From: Xiphydria camelus
Lineage: Eukaryota > Arthropoda > Insecta > Hymenoptera > Xiphydriidae
Direction: 5' to 3'
NCBI GenBank assembly: GCA_963678675.1
Contig: OY783197.1
Coordinates: 26,967,470 to 27,031,469, forward strand
DNA: 64,000 bases
Under the pieces are notes generated by a model. It did not search any database, had not been told where the DNA came from, and saw only the letters and a list, made by a program, of their open reading frames with translations. Positions within the stretch are counted from its first letter, which is position 1, and each line of letters begins with the position of its first letter. Position numbers and translations under genes: made by a program. Below are positions 1 through 14,100 of this stretch, piece by piece.

Positions 1-557
1 CGTTTCTGCTACCGGCTCCTCGGAACCGATGTTCGCTTTGAAGAATCACAAACAAATAATACATTCCACTTCGTTATCGGTGCGTATCGTAAAAGTCACA
101 TTTCATGGCTTTTTTCCACTCCTCCGCCGTTTCCTCTCACCACTACCACCGATTCTTCCCCGCGAGCATATCACGCGCGGTACCAGTCCGAGTGACTTCC
201 GGCGGCTGTCCATTAGCCACCCCGAACGTCGGCTTCCGTATACCTTTACGAGCCGCCTCAATTTCCGTCCGCGATCTAGACATTCCGTGTCGTTCGACTC
301 GTTCGGAAAGTGTCGAGGGCTTCGCGCGGCTTCCGTTCCGCTGATTGCCGCCGTGGAACGTCACGGAGTTCGATAACGGCGAAGAGTTTACCAAATTACT
401 TGAAAAGCTCAATTAAAGGTGTAGGTACCGACACTTCTCTTCTGTCGATAGAATTGACTGCCTCTCCAAAAAAAAAATGACGATGGAATTCCTCAAAATT
501 TTAATAAGATTATAAAAAATATTAAATACGCGACAACCTAGATCGAATTAGCGCAAA

Positions 558-606
558 GAGTTGGCCCCCCGTTGCCGTATAAATCAATAGAAACGAGGGG
601 CCAACT
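558..606. repeat. 50-base GGCCCCTCGTT hairpin, copy 1
   Basis: AGTTGGCCCCCCGTTGCC, a short AT loop, then AACGAGGGGCCAACTT. It is one of five near-identical palindromes in the window. No gene is recognised around it in 1-1957, which holds CpG-rich patches and PLC epsilon intron or upstream DNA. Confidence 0.7.
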
Positions 607-1957
607 TCCCGCGCCTCTTTCCCCTACTCAACTTCCCATTGCCACGCGCGCGATTCCTACTTCCGTTATAACGTTTCCAATAGCGTTGCCCTCGTCTACG
701 TCACCCGATACGCTTAAAGGTATATTCGATCGAAATAAAAATACGATTAATCTAAATCATTTTTATCGACGACAAATCCAATTTGAATCCCTCCCGCGGG
801 CCCTGCCATCCCCTCGGACCTTTCTTCGTGGCCGTTCTTACTTCCCGGACGGACATCCGCGGCGATTTCCCTACAACCACCCATAAATTCAGCCCCGCGC
901 GCGCGCGCGCACGCGGCTATCGCGAAGGATACAAATTCAGCTCGCCCTCGGCTACGCTCGACGGCTTGTGAAATATTGCGAAGCGGGTCAGGCGCCGCGA
1001 GCTCCAAAGGGATCGAGACGCGAGCTCGATTTCGAACTCGAGCAAACCTCGTACGCGTGTAATAGGCGGGGCGCAACCCGAAGCGGTTCTCAAAAATGTT
1101 GCGCGTATCCGGAATATAAATTATTCCGGATTCCGCAGCTGCCGCCGCGTGCACCGTCAGCGTTAAATGGGTTTGCTGCTTCTGAATAAATAGAACACAG
1201 ACCGGCGCGCGGCTGCTGAGCCGGCGTAACTTTTTCGGCGAGATGAAAGGGCGTTCTTTTTTTTTTAAACCGACCCCTAACCGGGAATATCCCCCTTTTT
1301 TCTCCCTCTCTCGCCTACCCACCTCCGCATCCTCCTGCTCTTCGATGTTGCACCTTTCACGGTGTTACGCTGTGTTTAGATTTATTGTTATTAAAAAAAA
1401 TCGCTGAGCTCCGGTTCACCGCGTGTGTAATACGCGCGGGAAAAAAAGCGTGCCGCACAGTAGGTACTCATTGTTCCGTGACTCTGTGAAACTTCTTGCG
1501 AAATAAATTATCGTCATTTTTCCGAATATGCAAAATTCTCCGGCAAACGCCTCGCAGCGGTGAATCCGCGTCGCTCTTCCCTTCCCGCGATTGAAAGCCG
1601 CGCGCGCGCGGAATTCGAAACAGCGCGTGGCCGCGTTTCGACCCCACGCGCGAAATTCAACGGTCGAAACGACGCGGACGCGCGCCACCCGGCGTTTCGT
1701 CCCGACGCCTCCCTTTGTTCCTTAAACTTTTATCGCTCGCCGCTGGGAAAATTGCTTCTCGAGGGACGTTCGACGCATCTGTCGCGATCGAGCAGAGATT
1801 GGGAGACACGCGGCGATCGGAGCTCGAGATATTTCCAGCGCGTATCGTCGTTGAACGCGTGCGTGCTGCTTATTCATCGATAGATGGCGTCGTCGACTCG
1901 CCGCGCGAGGCTTCGCTTGGTCCCGGGAAATTATCGGCGCCCATGTGTTTGTTGCAG

Positions 1958-2153
1958 GTCCAACAAGCTGAAGCCGTTCTGGCAGAACATCAGCGAGCCA
2001 ATTCCAGTGATGGAATACCTCTCCGCGGCCCTACTGTCTTCCGAATATGAGCGCGCTCTGGCGCGGGCTCTGGCCATGCCGGAATGCCCCGTCATACCGT
2101 TTTTTGGGGCCTTCCTGCGCGAGCTGCGCGAAGTCGTCGCTTCCGAAACGAAG
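1958..2153 (+). CDS. PLCE1: PLC epsilon exon: C-terminal part of RasGEF (CDC25) domain
   Basis: The translation contains [14 protein letters not shown] and [17 protein letters not shown], typical of CDC25-type Ras exchange domains, where PFFG and the following helix face the GTPase. The acceptor is tttgttgcag and the donor is aag|gtaaat. The exon ends in phase 0, which matches the next exon. This domain makes PLC epsilon a guanine-nucleotide exchange factor (Rap1 in mammals) as well as a lipase. Only its last quarter is present here. Confidence 0.85.
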
Positions 2154-5100
2154 GTAAATGGACGCTCGCGTCGTTCTCAGTTTAATTCTTACTTCGAGTA
2201 CTGTCCAGATGGCCCCCGATTTTCACGCTTGTCAATCGAGAACAGGGGCCAATACGTCAGTTTACTCTGCCTTTTTTTTTATGAATTGTATTCTGGATTT
2301 TAGTATAGTGCCAGAGCAACAGTTCGTTCAAGAAATTCATCTAAATAAAAAACGACTTTAACATAACTTGTCATCGACATTTTAATAATAATTCTTCATC
2401 ATTCGGCAAATTTGGATTCACCTTTAGTCACGAGATATCCTTAAAATTATGATATTTCCAACGTTTCCCGCAAGTCTCGCCAAAATAATCAAGAGATAGA
2501 CGTTTTGAGAATTCCCCGTTTTTTAGAACACTACACTGGGAAAAATAACTTGGTCAGAATGACAAAGCGCATCTGGATAAACGAGTTTAGTTATTCTAAC
2601 CGACATACTGGTAAGTTGAATGAAATATTTTTAACCAAATGTTTAATTATTCCAACCAAACGTTTAGTTATTCTAACCAAAAATTAGTCAATTTAACCGA
2701 ACACACAGAAGGGGGGGGATCCATATTTTACCAAACGCGGTTTGGTCAACTTCTCCAGAATTTTGGTCACATGGACCAAGTTGTTTCTCTCGGTGTACAC
2801 GCATTCAAATCTTGAAGTAACTCCGCGTCGCGCGTCTCATCGACTTCCGCGGAAAATGTCGAGGTCGCGCGTGAATGGGCTCGCGCGCGGAGGGAGCATA
2901 TTCCCGCAGCGAGGTCACCCCTATTCGGCTCTGTTTACACACGCGCGGGGGCCGAAGCGAGAGTAAGAGCGGAAAAAGGGTGCGCGTCGAGCGAGTTCGC
3001 GCGACACGGTGAACGCTTTTGGCAAGCCACCAAGAGAACTTCAAGCGGGGTGAAGTTGGCGCGCGCGCGAAAGCGCTAAAGCGTGTATCGCGCGGTGTGT
3101 CGAGGGGAGGGTGAGAAATGGCGAATCGTACCGCCGAAACGAGCCGCTTTGTCACGGTGCATCGGTATTTGTTAAAAGTAAGGAAAGCCTCCGGTGTTCT
3201 CTCGAACGAATGCCGAGAATGTCACCCCGACCTTTGGACGGTTTCTAAAAATCGACATCAATTCACCCGCCCGGCAGCCCCCGACTCCAACTTCCGGCGA
3301 TGCGCGCGTGTGCAGTGGAGGAAGAGATTTTATCGGGGCAGGGATATGCGCGCGGGGAAGGGCGACGATCGGTGCAGGGGTTTCTATCGGCCTCCAGCAG
3401 CTACGATGGTTGTAGGCCGGCGGAAACTACTTGCTCTTGTCGCTCGCAGTCATCGCCATCGCCATCGTCGTCGTCGTGTGCGAGAAGCGTCAACGGACGA
3501 GCAACATTGGTCGTACGTGTAAGACGTTTCGTACGATGCAGCGATGTAACGTTCGCGATTTTCTCGCTGCCGTAATATGCGGGGTGTAACACGAGACGGG
3601 TTGCTCGCTCGCAGGGGTGACTAATCTTAAAATCGATTAGAGGCTGTAGAGCCGTCGAGTATAGGTAAACAACTCGTCTTATGTATACCGCGGTATATAT
3701 TTTCAGATATTATATATATATATATATTGAGGGGGCTTCGCCCCTGCGCGCTTCGCACGTTAACCCTGGGGAGCTCACATGCGAGAGGCATTCAGAACGT
3801 CTGTTTTGAACGCAAGCTCAGCCTGAGGCCTCGCATTTGTAGTTATAGCTATAATATACGAGTATCATCCAACGTTGGCTACTGTCCACATCGGAGAATA
3901 GTGCGGATAGCGTCCAACCAAAGCGGCATATTTTGAGCCGTTCTTTTACTCGGTTTCCTTGGGGAACGAAATTTGGCCCCTTGCCTTACGTACCGATATG
4001 TAATACAGGGGACTTCTTAACTTCAGGTTTCTTGAAGCAGGAATACACTACCGCGTAGAAGAGCCTATATATTAAAAATATACCCTAAAACGTGCTCGAT
4101 TACATTATTTATCCATTGATGAAAACAGTATGACGATCGATTCGGTAGTTTTCGAATTTCTCCTGTATATGTATACGCACAAACACATTTTATCTTTCAT
4201 ACCATATGAGGCTAAACTTTCTCGCCAGGAAAGAAACTTCAATCACTATTATCTCATTATTTATGAACTTTTGGCTTACATCGATATCAGACTATGTTAT
4301 AGATACAAATTTAATCTTCAAAAAAGTGTTACACAAATATGAGCTAAAAGCTCGCAGATAATGATATAATAATGATTGAAATTTCTTTCCCTGTGAGTAG
4401 GTTTAGAGATATAGTGCCACACACATCTTCACGTATCCTGGAACAGTAATAAAGACAAGGTACCAAAAATTTCTACATAAGATTTATCACAAAATTCTAA
4501 TCGCTTCATTGAGTTTGCGAAATACGCAACCTCGTCGCTCTCATTCCTCCTCTTAAACGAAAAAAATTACGATACACAGGTATATCGCGTACGCCTCGAG
4601 CAGACTCCATTATCTCGATGCTCGCGCGCGCGCGCGCGCGATGTTCGTTTTTTATTCAACCCGCACGATGATCGCGAAGACAAAGAGAGCTTGCACGCGC
4701 CGCCGGGGGTAACGAGGTCGTCGCGCGCGCGGCTTTCGTTGCGTAACGAAAAGAAAATCCCGGTTTCAAGAAGTACACTCTACGCGAAGCGGTAGATCAA
4801 ACCGGTGGCGCGTGGAAAGCGCCGCGGTAATTCCGCGCCGGAAGCGCCGGATGGTATATTTCGCGCGGAAAGTAAACGCGATTCGTATTCAACGGTCGTC
4901 TACCGCGCGATCGTTAAAACGCAGTTACATCGTTCTAACGAGCGCTGAAATATTAACGGGACCGGATACGGTTAAGTTTCCACCAATCGATAAGTCCCCG
5001 GAAGCGACAGTCCTCGCGGTGATTCCGCTGATTTCGTGCTAACGTGACGGCTGAATCTCCGGCCGGCTTCGTGCCGAGCCACTTTGCCTCGTGTAACTTG

Positions 5101-8100
5101 GGTATCGAATATATATAATATGCGTATAAATATATACGTATACATGGATACAGAGCGGGAAACCCTATTATATAGGACGAGAGTTTCCAGAAATTATATC
5201 ACGGGCCTCTTGGACGTTCCGGTATCGCATTTTAATGCCTTAATTAACGCGGTCGTTTTAATCTTCCCGCGACGCCGGCGAAGTAATTACGATCTTCAAT
5301 ATATTATAATATATTTTTTAATGTATCTCACTTCTTCAAAATGTCACATTTTTTTTTTACGAGCAAAACGCGAGTCTACAGTAATCTATATACTGTAATA
5401 ACTCCTGATATTCGGCTTCGCCTGCGCTGAGAAAAATCATTATGTTAAAATGGCAAAATACAAACATCCAGTTAAACGTGCTTAGTTATTCTCATCAAAA
5501 TACTGATAAGTTGAATCTAATATTTAGCTATTCTGATGAAATGCTTAGTTATTCCAACGAAACGTTTCTAGTTATTCTAACAAAAAAAGTAGTCCATTTT
5601 ACTAAACAAATGGAGGATTCATATTTTGTCAAAATTATTAAAATGTTCATTTTATTCAAACAATTTCCTCGGGAGATTTAATTGTGACAAATAAATATTG
5701 TAACAGTTAATGAATATTTGTTCGGTCCAATAAAATGTTTCTTTCGCCATATTCAAACAAATATTTATTAACTACAAATAAGCTGTTTTCTCGGTGCAGG
5801 AAAATCCGTCCAGTCGTTTCCGAGTTTATTGCATTCAAAAGGACAGACGGTCGGATGTTGCCTTCCATGCCGGGCGATGCGCTTTATACTTCGCGGTAAA
5901 TGAATTCCGTGGTTGCCTTCTATCTCCAGGTGCAGCTGGATTCAGTGGCGCCGTATTTACGGACGGCAACCGAGAAACCGAACTATATACCGCGGAGTAT
6001 AAAGCGCATCGCCTTGTATACATTGGAGCATTATAAATGAGTGGAAGTAGTAAACGAATACACGCGTCTACGTGTATGACGTATAAGCGAGGCGCGTGAA
6101 AGCAAAACTCTACTTATTCACTTCAAGAAGTTTCCCGTGAAACTCGCTTTATCCAGTTTACCTAGTTTTCGATAATATTCAGAAAACTGTCACCGAAGTA
6201 CGACACAGGGTCGTCAACTGTTACCGTTCAACTTGAACGAGCCAACGTTACTTCCGTCAGTCAACGCGCGTGCAATCAGATGCGGTTTGGAAAATACTAT
6301 AAAATACGGTGCGGTGTACATATACAAAATGAACCTCAGCATCCGTTTACGTATTAATAGTTACATGTGATCGAAGGGGCAATACCTTTAGTACAGCTTT
6401 ACAGAACAAAAACGAATGGCGGACCAAAAACGTACTTATCCACTTGCCCCTTCAATCACGCAACCATTGATACACATGTAGACGAATGCCAAGGTTCACC
6501 TGATGTAAGACTTTCGTATTTTTGTTATCACGTGCTTTGATTAAAGTTCAACTTTTCCTTGCGTCTTTCGTAAAAATCAAACTGACCTTCAGACTAATTG
6601 CCAACACATATAAATCAATTTAAAGCGACACCGTTGCACGAGACGCTCTTTCCATCGCAAGATGAACATTATCCGCAGCTATTCCAGCCAATCACGCCTC
6701 GCGTTCTCCTCTTTCTTCCAGTGTCCGCCCGAGTGCAAAGACAAAGAGACTTTACATGCTAGCAGTAAGGAGGGCGAATCCCTCGAACACGTGCCTTCGT
6801 CCTCGCCCGGTGCGAGGACCAGTGTGGAGAGCATCCCAGAGGCACCCCAGTCCGGATGGCCGAGCTCGAGGAGCGGCTCGCTCAGGAAATTGGACAACGC
6901 CGGCAACACGAAGGCCGTACTCGACAAGGTGGCCCTCTTTCATCAGCATCACCACGCGCGCGGCCGGGACGCCACCACGGGCTCGCTTCATCGCACCCTG
7001 AGCGTCCACACGACAGCCCTCGAGCAGACCTACATGGCGGAGGAATGCGACGAGAACGACTATCACCTTGACCTCGACAGCTACAAGCCGGTGCAACCCC
7101 TCACGATCGACCACGGGGTGGCCCTGTTTCCCGTGGCGGCGCCTCACTCCGGCATGGACCTTCATGTTCTGCAGGTATTGCGCTTTTACGTCGTCGTATC
7201 GTAAAGCGGAACTGTATTGAGGTACCCATTGTTTTTTATATTTTCTTGAATTAAACATTTCTTCAAAGCGAAGCATTACGAAGAGCGATTTAATCTGCTG
7301 GGGAAAAATTCATGCGATTGATGTAGAGAGTGCAGGTCGTCGAATGCTGCAAAAATATCGAATTTTAATCGATTTTTCGAATCCTTACTGTATTTTTTTT
7401 TGTCTGCATGACATAAGAATGAATATTAGAGAAGTCTGAATAGTGGAGCTTCTTTGAGTAATAAGCTAGTTTAAATAGAATTGGATGCGTGCAAAATAAG
7501 GGGGATAATTGAGCATACTTTCTGCTATTAATCTTTAATAGGAAAAACGAGACCCTATAAATCTACACGGAGAAACAGAATTATTTGGATCTACTGAAAA
7601 TTATTGGCAGGATTACATTTACTTACATGAATTATGTATTAATACTTCAATTTGATATCTCTTCCTTACAGCCACGTGAAATAAATAGTATGTGATTGCA
7701 AGGAAGAAATATCTAATTAATATATATGAAACAAAATTAAGGTGATTTAAATAAATAATTACTTGTGCGACCACGTAAATAATTTTTAGTAAATCCAATT
7801 GACTCTTTTTTTCTGTGTCGAATTTCCAGTCCTTCGAATCGAAGAACATGCCGAGATGGCGACAACGAGTTTCCGATAAAAAATGTTATTCATCTCAATA
7901 TTGACAATAAATAATGCCGAAAAACTACCAAAGCAGCCGCGTCCGGTCCAGCAATTTGTAGCGGACGACGAGTATCCCGAAGCAGCCCCGCAAGCACGAT
8001 TCTCGAGCTCTTCGAAAGTTGCTTTTTCCGAAGGAGGGGGGGATAATCTGGCATAGCATCGTTTATCACAGTCCGTTAACGTAGGAAATTGGATTATCGT

Positions 8101-11100
8101 TGATCCCGCCCGACTCGTTTCGTCTACGTGTACGCGGAAAGGGCAACGGAGATGCCTCCGTTATGTAATATTGATGAGGGATGTTAATCCTTCGAGTCTC
8201 GATGGCGCTATTCGTTCGCAAATGAATAAAATATCAGACGTATCCCCCGCCCCGCCACCTGTCCCGGAGGGAGCACTCAGACGGATCCTGGAATTAACGC
8301 AACTCGGTGGAAAGCGAGCGAGATGTAGACGTAACGTGTATTACATCGTCGTAATAGTCGATCTTCGATCGTTTCGATGATCCCGGATGAAAATTTGTGG
8401 CGATGTGGAGATTGCTCGTCGATCAGGACTTTATGTAATACGTATTAATTCGTTAAATACGTCGTCTTTATTATTTCAATTCACCGAGACATTTTACAGA
8501 GAAGAATTTCCTATTATTTAAATTTCTATCTCTCATTTTTATATTAAAAGTAGTTTTGGAAAAGATAAAAATTTCAAGTCAATTGAACATTTTTAATCAG
8601 TTTTTCATAAAAATATTCATCAAAATTTAATTTCAAGGGTAATTATATAAAGAAATTACCATATTAAACTAATTTAGTTTTCTAAATTGAAAGAAATTTT
8701 ATGTTTAAATATACTAGAGAAAAGCACCGAGAGTGCTCAGGTGTAAAATAACAGGTGTACAACAACAATTGTCCAAATTATTTCGAAATTAGCCCCGCTC
8801 GAGTCCAGCGCTACGTATCCAAGTACCAAACTCACCCCAAGTAGCGAACGCCATTCAAATCCGCCCCTTCGTGTCGCCGCGCAGGTGCTGCACCACGGCA
8901 CGACCTTGGTGCACTGGGACTACGAGGGCGGCACGTCGCGGACCGCCCTGGTGTTCGCGAAAGTGGATCGCGCCTGCGGCACTTTCCTCTGGGAGAAGCC
9001 GCTGTGGAGCCCGCTGAAAACGGCTGCGGTGGGACCCGTCGGCGGCGAGTTCTCGCTGAGCGTCAACCCTGAGGAGACCCTGTCGGCCGGTCTCGTCACC
9101 AAGTACACCACGCAGCAGCCCGATTGCGCCGTGGTCACGCTGGAGGACGGCTACCTCGATCTGGCCTGCCTCAAGGAGGTGATGATCGGCTGCTGCGATC
9201 GGGATCGCGATGCCGATCTCCGATCGATCTGCAAGCGATACGGCCTGCCCGGCTCGGATTCCTGCATCGGGCTGATGTACGGCTCCAATCTGTCCGACAA
9301 TCGGTTCATCTTTCTGCTCTGCCCTCCGGCGCTCAGCAAGTAGGTATCTTGTTTGCTTGCGATCGAAATATATGTATGTATAGAGCTTTTTCTCAAGTTT
9401 GCCGCATACGCGAACCAATAGCGAACCATCTATGCAGTTTGGTCTTCAATTAACAGACAGCCGCAGTGATAACAGGGAAGGCTAACCGAGCTGCTAATTG
9501 GTTTGTGTGTGCGACAGGTTTGAAATAGGCTCCACACACTCTCGGAGCCTGGGCGTGAACACCCTGTGTATATGTATAGGTATGTTGTTATCGGAGGGAA
9601 TGTGCTTCGCGCGTAACGTTTATGGATATGGTGTGTACAATTTTCCTCGTATCTCCTGGTTATGAGGCTCTGATTCTTGGGAATAAGGGAAATAAGGGGG
9701 AAGGGGTTAGTAGGGAGAGAGAGAGAGGGGGGGGGGCAGAGGGAGGAAATATCGCTCTCTCACACTCTACAAACAGATGGAAATTTTGCGTTACGATTAA
9801 CGCACTTCGGATGTCCCAAATGGTCCGCGTAAATGCTCATGTCAATTTAGCTGAGAGCTTCCGTGTAAAAGTTCCTCGAGAAAATAATAAAAATGAATGT
9901 AACTCGGGCAGATTTTGCTTCTCGTCTTTTCACCAGAGGAATGATTGGACGAATTTTTTTTAGAAACGCGATGCACATCTTTAATTAAATTAACGTTTAC
10001 GTAGAGCAATTTCAAGAATAACACACGATCTTGCAGCTTTTTTTACTGATTACATCAAAATATTGTAAATTACGTTTGAAATATTTCGAAATAAAATATC
10101 GCGTGTGAATGCGAGAATATTAATGAGTGTAATATTAGGTGTACGGCAGGAGCAAAGTTATACACTTTAATATTTTTAACGGAAAAATATATTATAACAT
10201 TTCATTGCGTATCGAACTTTTAATCGAGACGCAATAAACTATTACATATATTTTTTTAGTTCAGCAAATTTTCTATGTAATTATTATAAATATTTCGAAG
10301 TCCTTTTTAATTACAGAATTCACTCGTCATACTACAAAAGCGAGAAAATAATCAAGGGGTAGTTTATTATGAGAAACAGAGTACCCGATATCGCGACGAG
10401 AGGAAATGACGAAGGTATACGGGGGGAACTACGTATGGCCACTTGCGGTAATTATACGTTTCATCGCAAACTCATCCCCGCAGGCGCTTTGTACCGTTTC
10501 CGTCGAACACTGTAGCGCTCCCCCGAACGTGTATGTACATACATGTATTCCAGGAAACCCGCAGCCGAATCGGCACCTAACGTTTGTTTCGCTCCAACTT
10601 TCCTCGTCCGCTAACTTCATCTGCGAAGTTGTATTCACTCCGCGCGCTACGACAGTTATTTATGGACCGCGACGAAGTGTAACGCCTGATAACAATTACG
10701 GAATCCATTCGCGTGCTCCGCTTCGGAGCGACCGGAGCGTCGTCCACACGGTATAATTTTTTCCGCGATTAGATGATGCGAATCGACGAATTTTTTAGTA
10801 TTTCCCTTTTTTTTTGATACCTGGTTAAAAATGTGTTCTTCTCGTTGCTTGTTTCTAAAGAGAAGAAGAAAGTGTTGATAGATTTTTGAAATTTTGTTTT
10901 TCTGAATAATAAAGTATCAAAAGTTAGTGACCACCGTTTGAAGCTTTCAAAATTTTATTCATTAATATTTTTTGGACTATATGTATATCGCAAAGGGGTA
11001 ATCATTTAAAAGGAAATTTCATTTTCTACAACTTTCTTGTGATGAGAAATTATATAATAAAACTATACACCATATAAGTTCGTCAAAAATTAATTTGTCT

Positions 11101-14100
11101 TTCCCCTAAAATGCTTTATCGAAATCATTGCGCTCAAATTGGCCCATTTTCTTCTATCAAATCATCAAAATACCGCTTCTTCGAGTAAAGCAACGAGGTT
11201 TCGAGTAAATAATATCAATTGTTTGCATTCATTAATCAGGCATACAAATCTTCTTGACCTGTTAAACCGTGCCAATGTTTCGTAGCATTGCTCGCAGATA
11301 TATAAATGAACTTAGGAGCTCCCTTCTCCCTCTCCTTCTTCTCTACCCTTTAAATGGCATGGGGTAACATTTCTCAAAGCCCTCCAAAACAAAAGCTGAA
11401 CTCGCTACTTTGGACTAATTTAGTCTACATTTGAAGGGTTTCTTTCAAAAACAGCATTTGTCAAAAACGCCAATCCATGTAGTATTGGTAATAATGCCTA
11501 CTCTTTCGTTGTATTTAGCCGTGTAGTGGTGCCTACTCTTTCATTATAATATAATGAAAGAGTAGGCACCACTACACGGCTAGATACAACGAAAGAGTAG
11601 GCATTATTACCAATACTTCAGGGACTGGCGTTTTTGACAAATGTTGTTTTTGAAAGAAATCCTTCATTTCCTCCATACACTATAAAAAGATCCATCCACG
11701 ATCCTCGATAATGTCGATCCTGATATACACACATACGTATATCCGAATCGCAGCTGCCGAGTAGTCCTCCTCCTTACGAGATAAATAGACCATTTATATA
11801 GCGAAGTACCTATAGACGTTCAATGAGTGAATCGATACGAGCAACTCTACTTACGGAATCGTCTATGAATAACGCTCGTTCGCCAGCTATAATTTATTGT
11901 CGACCCTCGACTCGAAGCCGGCCTTTCGTACGAAACCTGCGCCGAAAGGTGAACGCGAAGAATCGTCGTCACAAACGGACGATACTTCCGATAATCAATA
12001 CGGGCCAGCAACTCGGTGGCAGAGTATATCGCGCGATAAAGAACGTTTTGGTAAATTAATAATGCAAATAGTAGGGAGCTGGAAGTCATTATCCGTCATT
12101 ATCCCCGAGTATTAATCTTTCGATTTGAACCTGAGAACCTTGCCGCGGTATCCGTGGCGTAACGACGGCATTGCGTGCGTTAGACAAAATAAATTCTTCC
12201 AGTGTAATCGGAGGGTGATTAGATACGGTACGGCATTTCTGCCGATTAAGGGCTGAAGATCTCTCGCAGAAGACGATGACGCGGGATGTTGAACTGGAAG
12301 CGAAAAAAGTGGAAGCTCGATTGCGTAGAGCGATGTAATTATAATAGTCTGACAAAACATTTTTGGAATCCCGCCTTCGACTTGTAAGGAATGAAGGGAT
12401 GATGGGGAAGAAACTGGAAGCTCGATTACATGGAGCGATGTAATTATTGGGTTGATGCATAAGTTCCCGCCGTTTGTTTTCTTTTTTAAATTGCGCGTTA
12501 AATATAAAATGTTTTGGCATAATATTTTGTATTAATCGAAAGAAAATTTTTTGCTCTACAAGATAGTGTATTTGATTTTTTTGTTGGAGTTAATTTTTGT
12601 TAATTTTCAGATCATTTAAATAGAGTGTCAAGTCGACAAAAATGAGCATTTTCGACACCATCTTCTTTTTGCGTTTAATCGAGGTGCCAAAGCCACGGAA
12701 GAGGCTCGCGAGATTTGTGCTTTGGCACCTCGATTAAACGCAAAAAAAAGATGTGTCGAAAATGCTTATTTTTGTCAACTTGACACTCCATTTAAATGAT
12801 CTGAAAATTAACAAAAATTAACTCCAACCAAAAAATCAAATACACTATCTTGTGGAGCAAAAATTTTTCTTTCGATTAACACAAAACATTATGGAAAAAC
12901 ATTTTATTTTTAACGCGCAATTTAAAAAAGAAAACAAACGGCGGGAACTTATGCATCAACCCAATAGTTTTTAGACTCCTGCCTTCAATGTATAAAGGAT
13001 GAATCTATGGATATTTCTGCAGGAATCGAATATCCTATAATGTCAAGTTGATAAATGAAGCTGGCCCCTCGTTGCCGTGAAAAGTAATGAGAGCGAGGGG
13101 CCAACTTCGCCCGTCAAGACGCTCCGGTTTCCTCTAATACATCCGTTATCCGATAAGCGAGGCCCGTGCAATTACGAGCCGGATGATGTTTAGCATTAGC
13201 GGTATTTTAGCGGCTAACCCACGATCTCCCACGCGAATCCCGGAGTGGCTGCGCATCTGACGGCAATTCGATGTCGGGAATTAAACGGACCGGTAGAATC
13301 ACCCTTAACGAAGTTGCCTGATTGCGGGGAGCAACCGAAGTTTGTAATTACCGGAATGCGCGATGATTACAGACGCTGCGGTATTTTTGCTCGTTACCGC
13401 CGGATTCGCGTGAATCCGAGGCTACGCGAAATAACACTACTTCGACTTTGCGAAAGGCGGGCTGAAATGGGGGTTTTCCGCGTAATCTAATTCGACAGTA
13501 ACGTACAGCGATATCGCGAACGCGAATCTGTCGCAGAATATGGTACATGGGACTGTGCTGGATTCTGCGTGGACTCAAACGCCAGCAGCAGCTGACCGAC
13601 AGGCGATCCCGTTGGCTGAAGGAGAAGTACCTGCAGCTCTACTTCGAGGAGAGCTGCCTCGATCCGATGACGGCCGACGCCATCCGGGTCTTCGGCGGAC
13701 GCGACTGGTCCACGACCGAGAACATCGGGACGCTCTCGCCCACGAGCAGCAGCACCTTTCGTCGGCGAAACGTCAAGGGGAAGAAGACCAAGTCGATTGG
13801 AAATATTCACGCCTTGACGAAGGTCAGCGAGAGAAAATGTTTACTAAATCTTTTCGTTATCTGTACCAACGAAATGCGCCTTAAGAAACAATTAGGTACA
13901 TTAGCTGGGGAGCCATTTCTCTTGCGCGTCGGTAAAATATATGAAAAGAAATATTCTCGGTTTTCTTTTTAGATGAAATTGATAACTTTCTTTTGGAAGC
14001 CTTCAAAAGCTATGCTTTGATTTGAACAGCCATTAATATAAAAAACACGTATGGTCGATAATGACTTATTGTAAATATAATTTTTTGTGATTTATTTATT

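Larger units (their letters stand above)
3178..6721 (+). other. PLC epsilon intron, repeat-bearing
   Basis: No coding exon is recognised. It contains a TA microsatellite (about 3705-3727), a foldback copy at 4202-4410, a CG dinucleotide run (about 4623-4640), the 5426-5800 cluster and the 5866-6015 foldback. CpG content is high again at 4600-5070. Confidence 0.55.
9340..13536 (+). other. Longest PLC epsilon intron
   Basis: A 4,197-base intron, AT-rich, with no recognisable gene. It hosts a GA-rich microsatellite (about 9710-9740), the palindromic MITE at 11432-11672, the mariner foldback at 12447-12964 and one GGCCCC hairpin at 13058. The ORFs at 10406 and 12089 lie in repeat or unique AT-rich DNA and show no domain. 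Confidence 0.7.

Noticed and set aside
747..1322. 191-codon minus-strand ORF near the left end
   Set aside because: It overlaps CpG-rich low-complexity DNA and has an Ala/Arg-rich composition with no domain; it is probably intronic or upstream DNA of PLC epsilon.
12089..12520. 143-codon minus-strand ORF
   Set aside because: It runs across the duplicated segment and into the end of the mariner MITE, so it is a repeat by-product.
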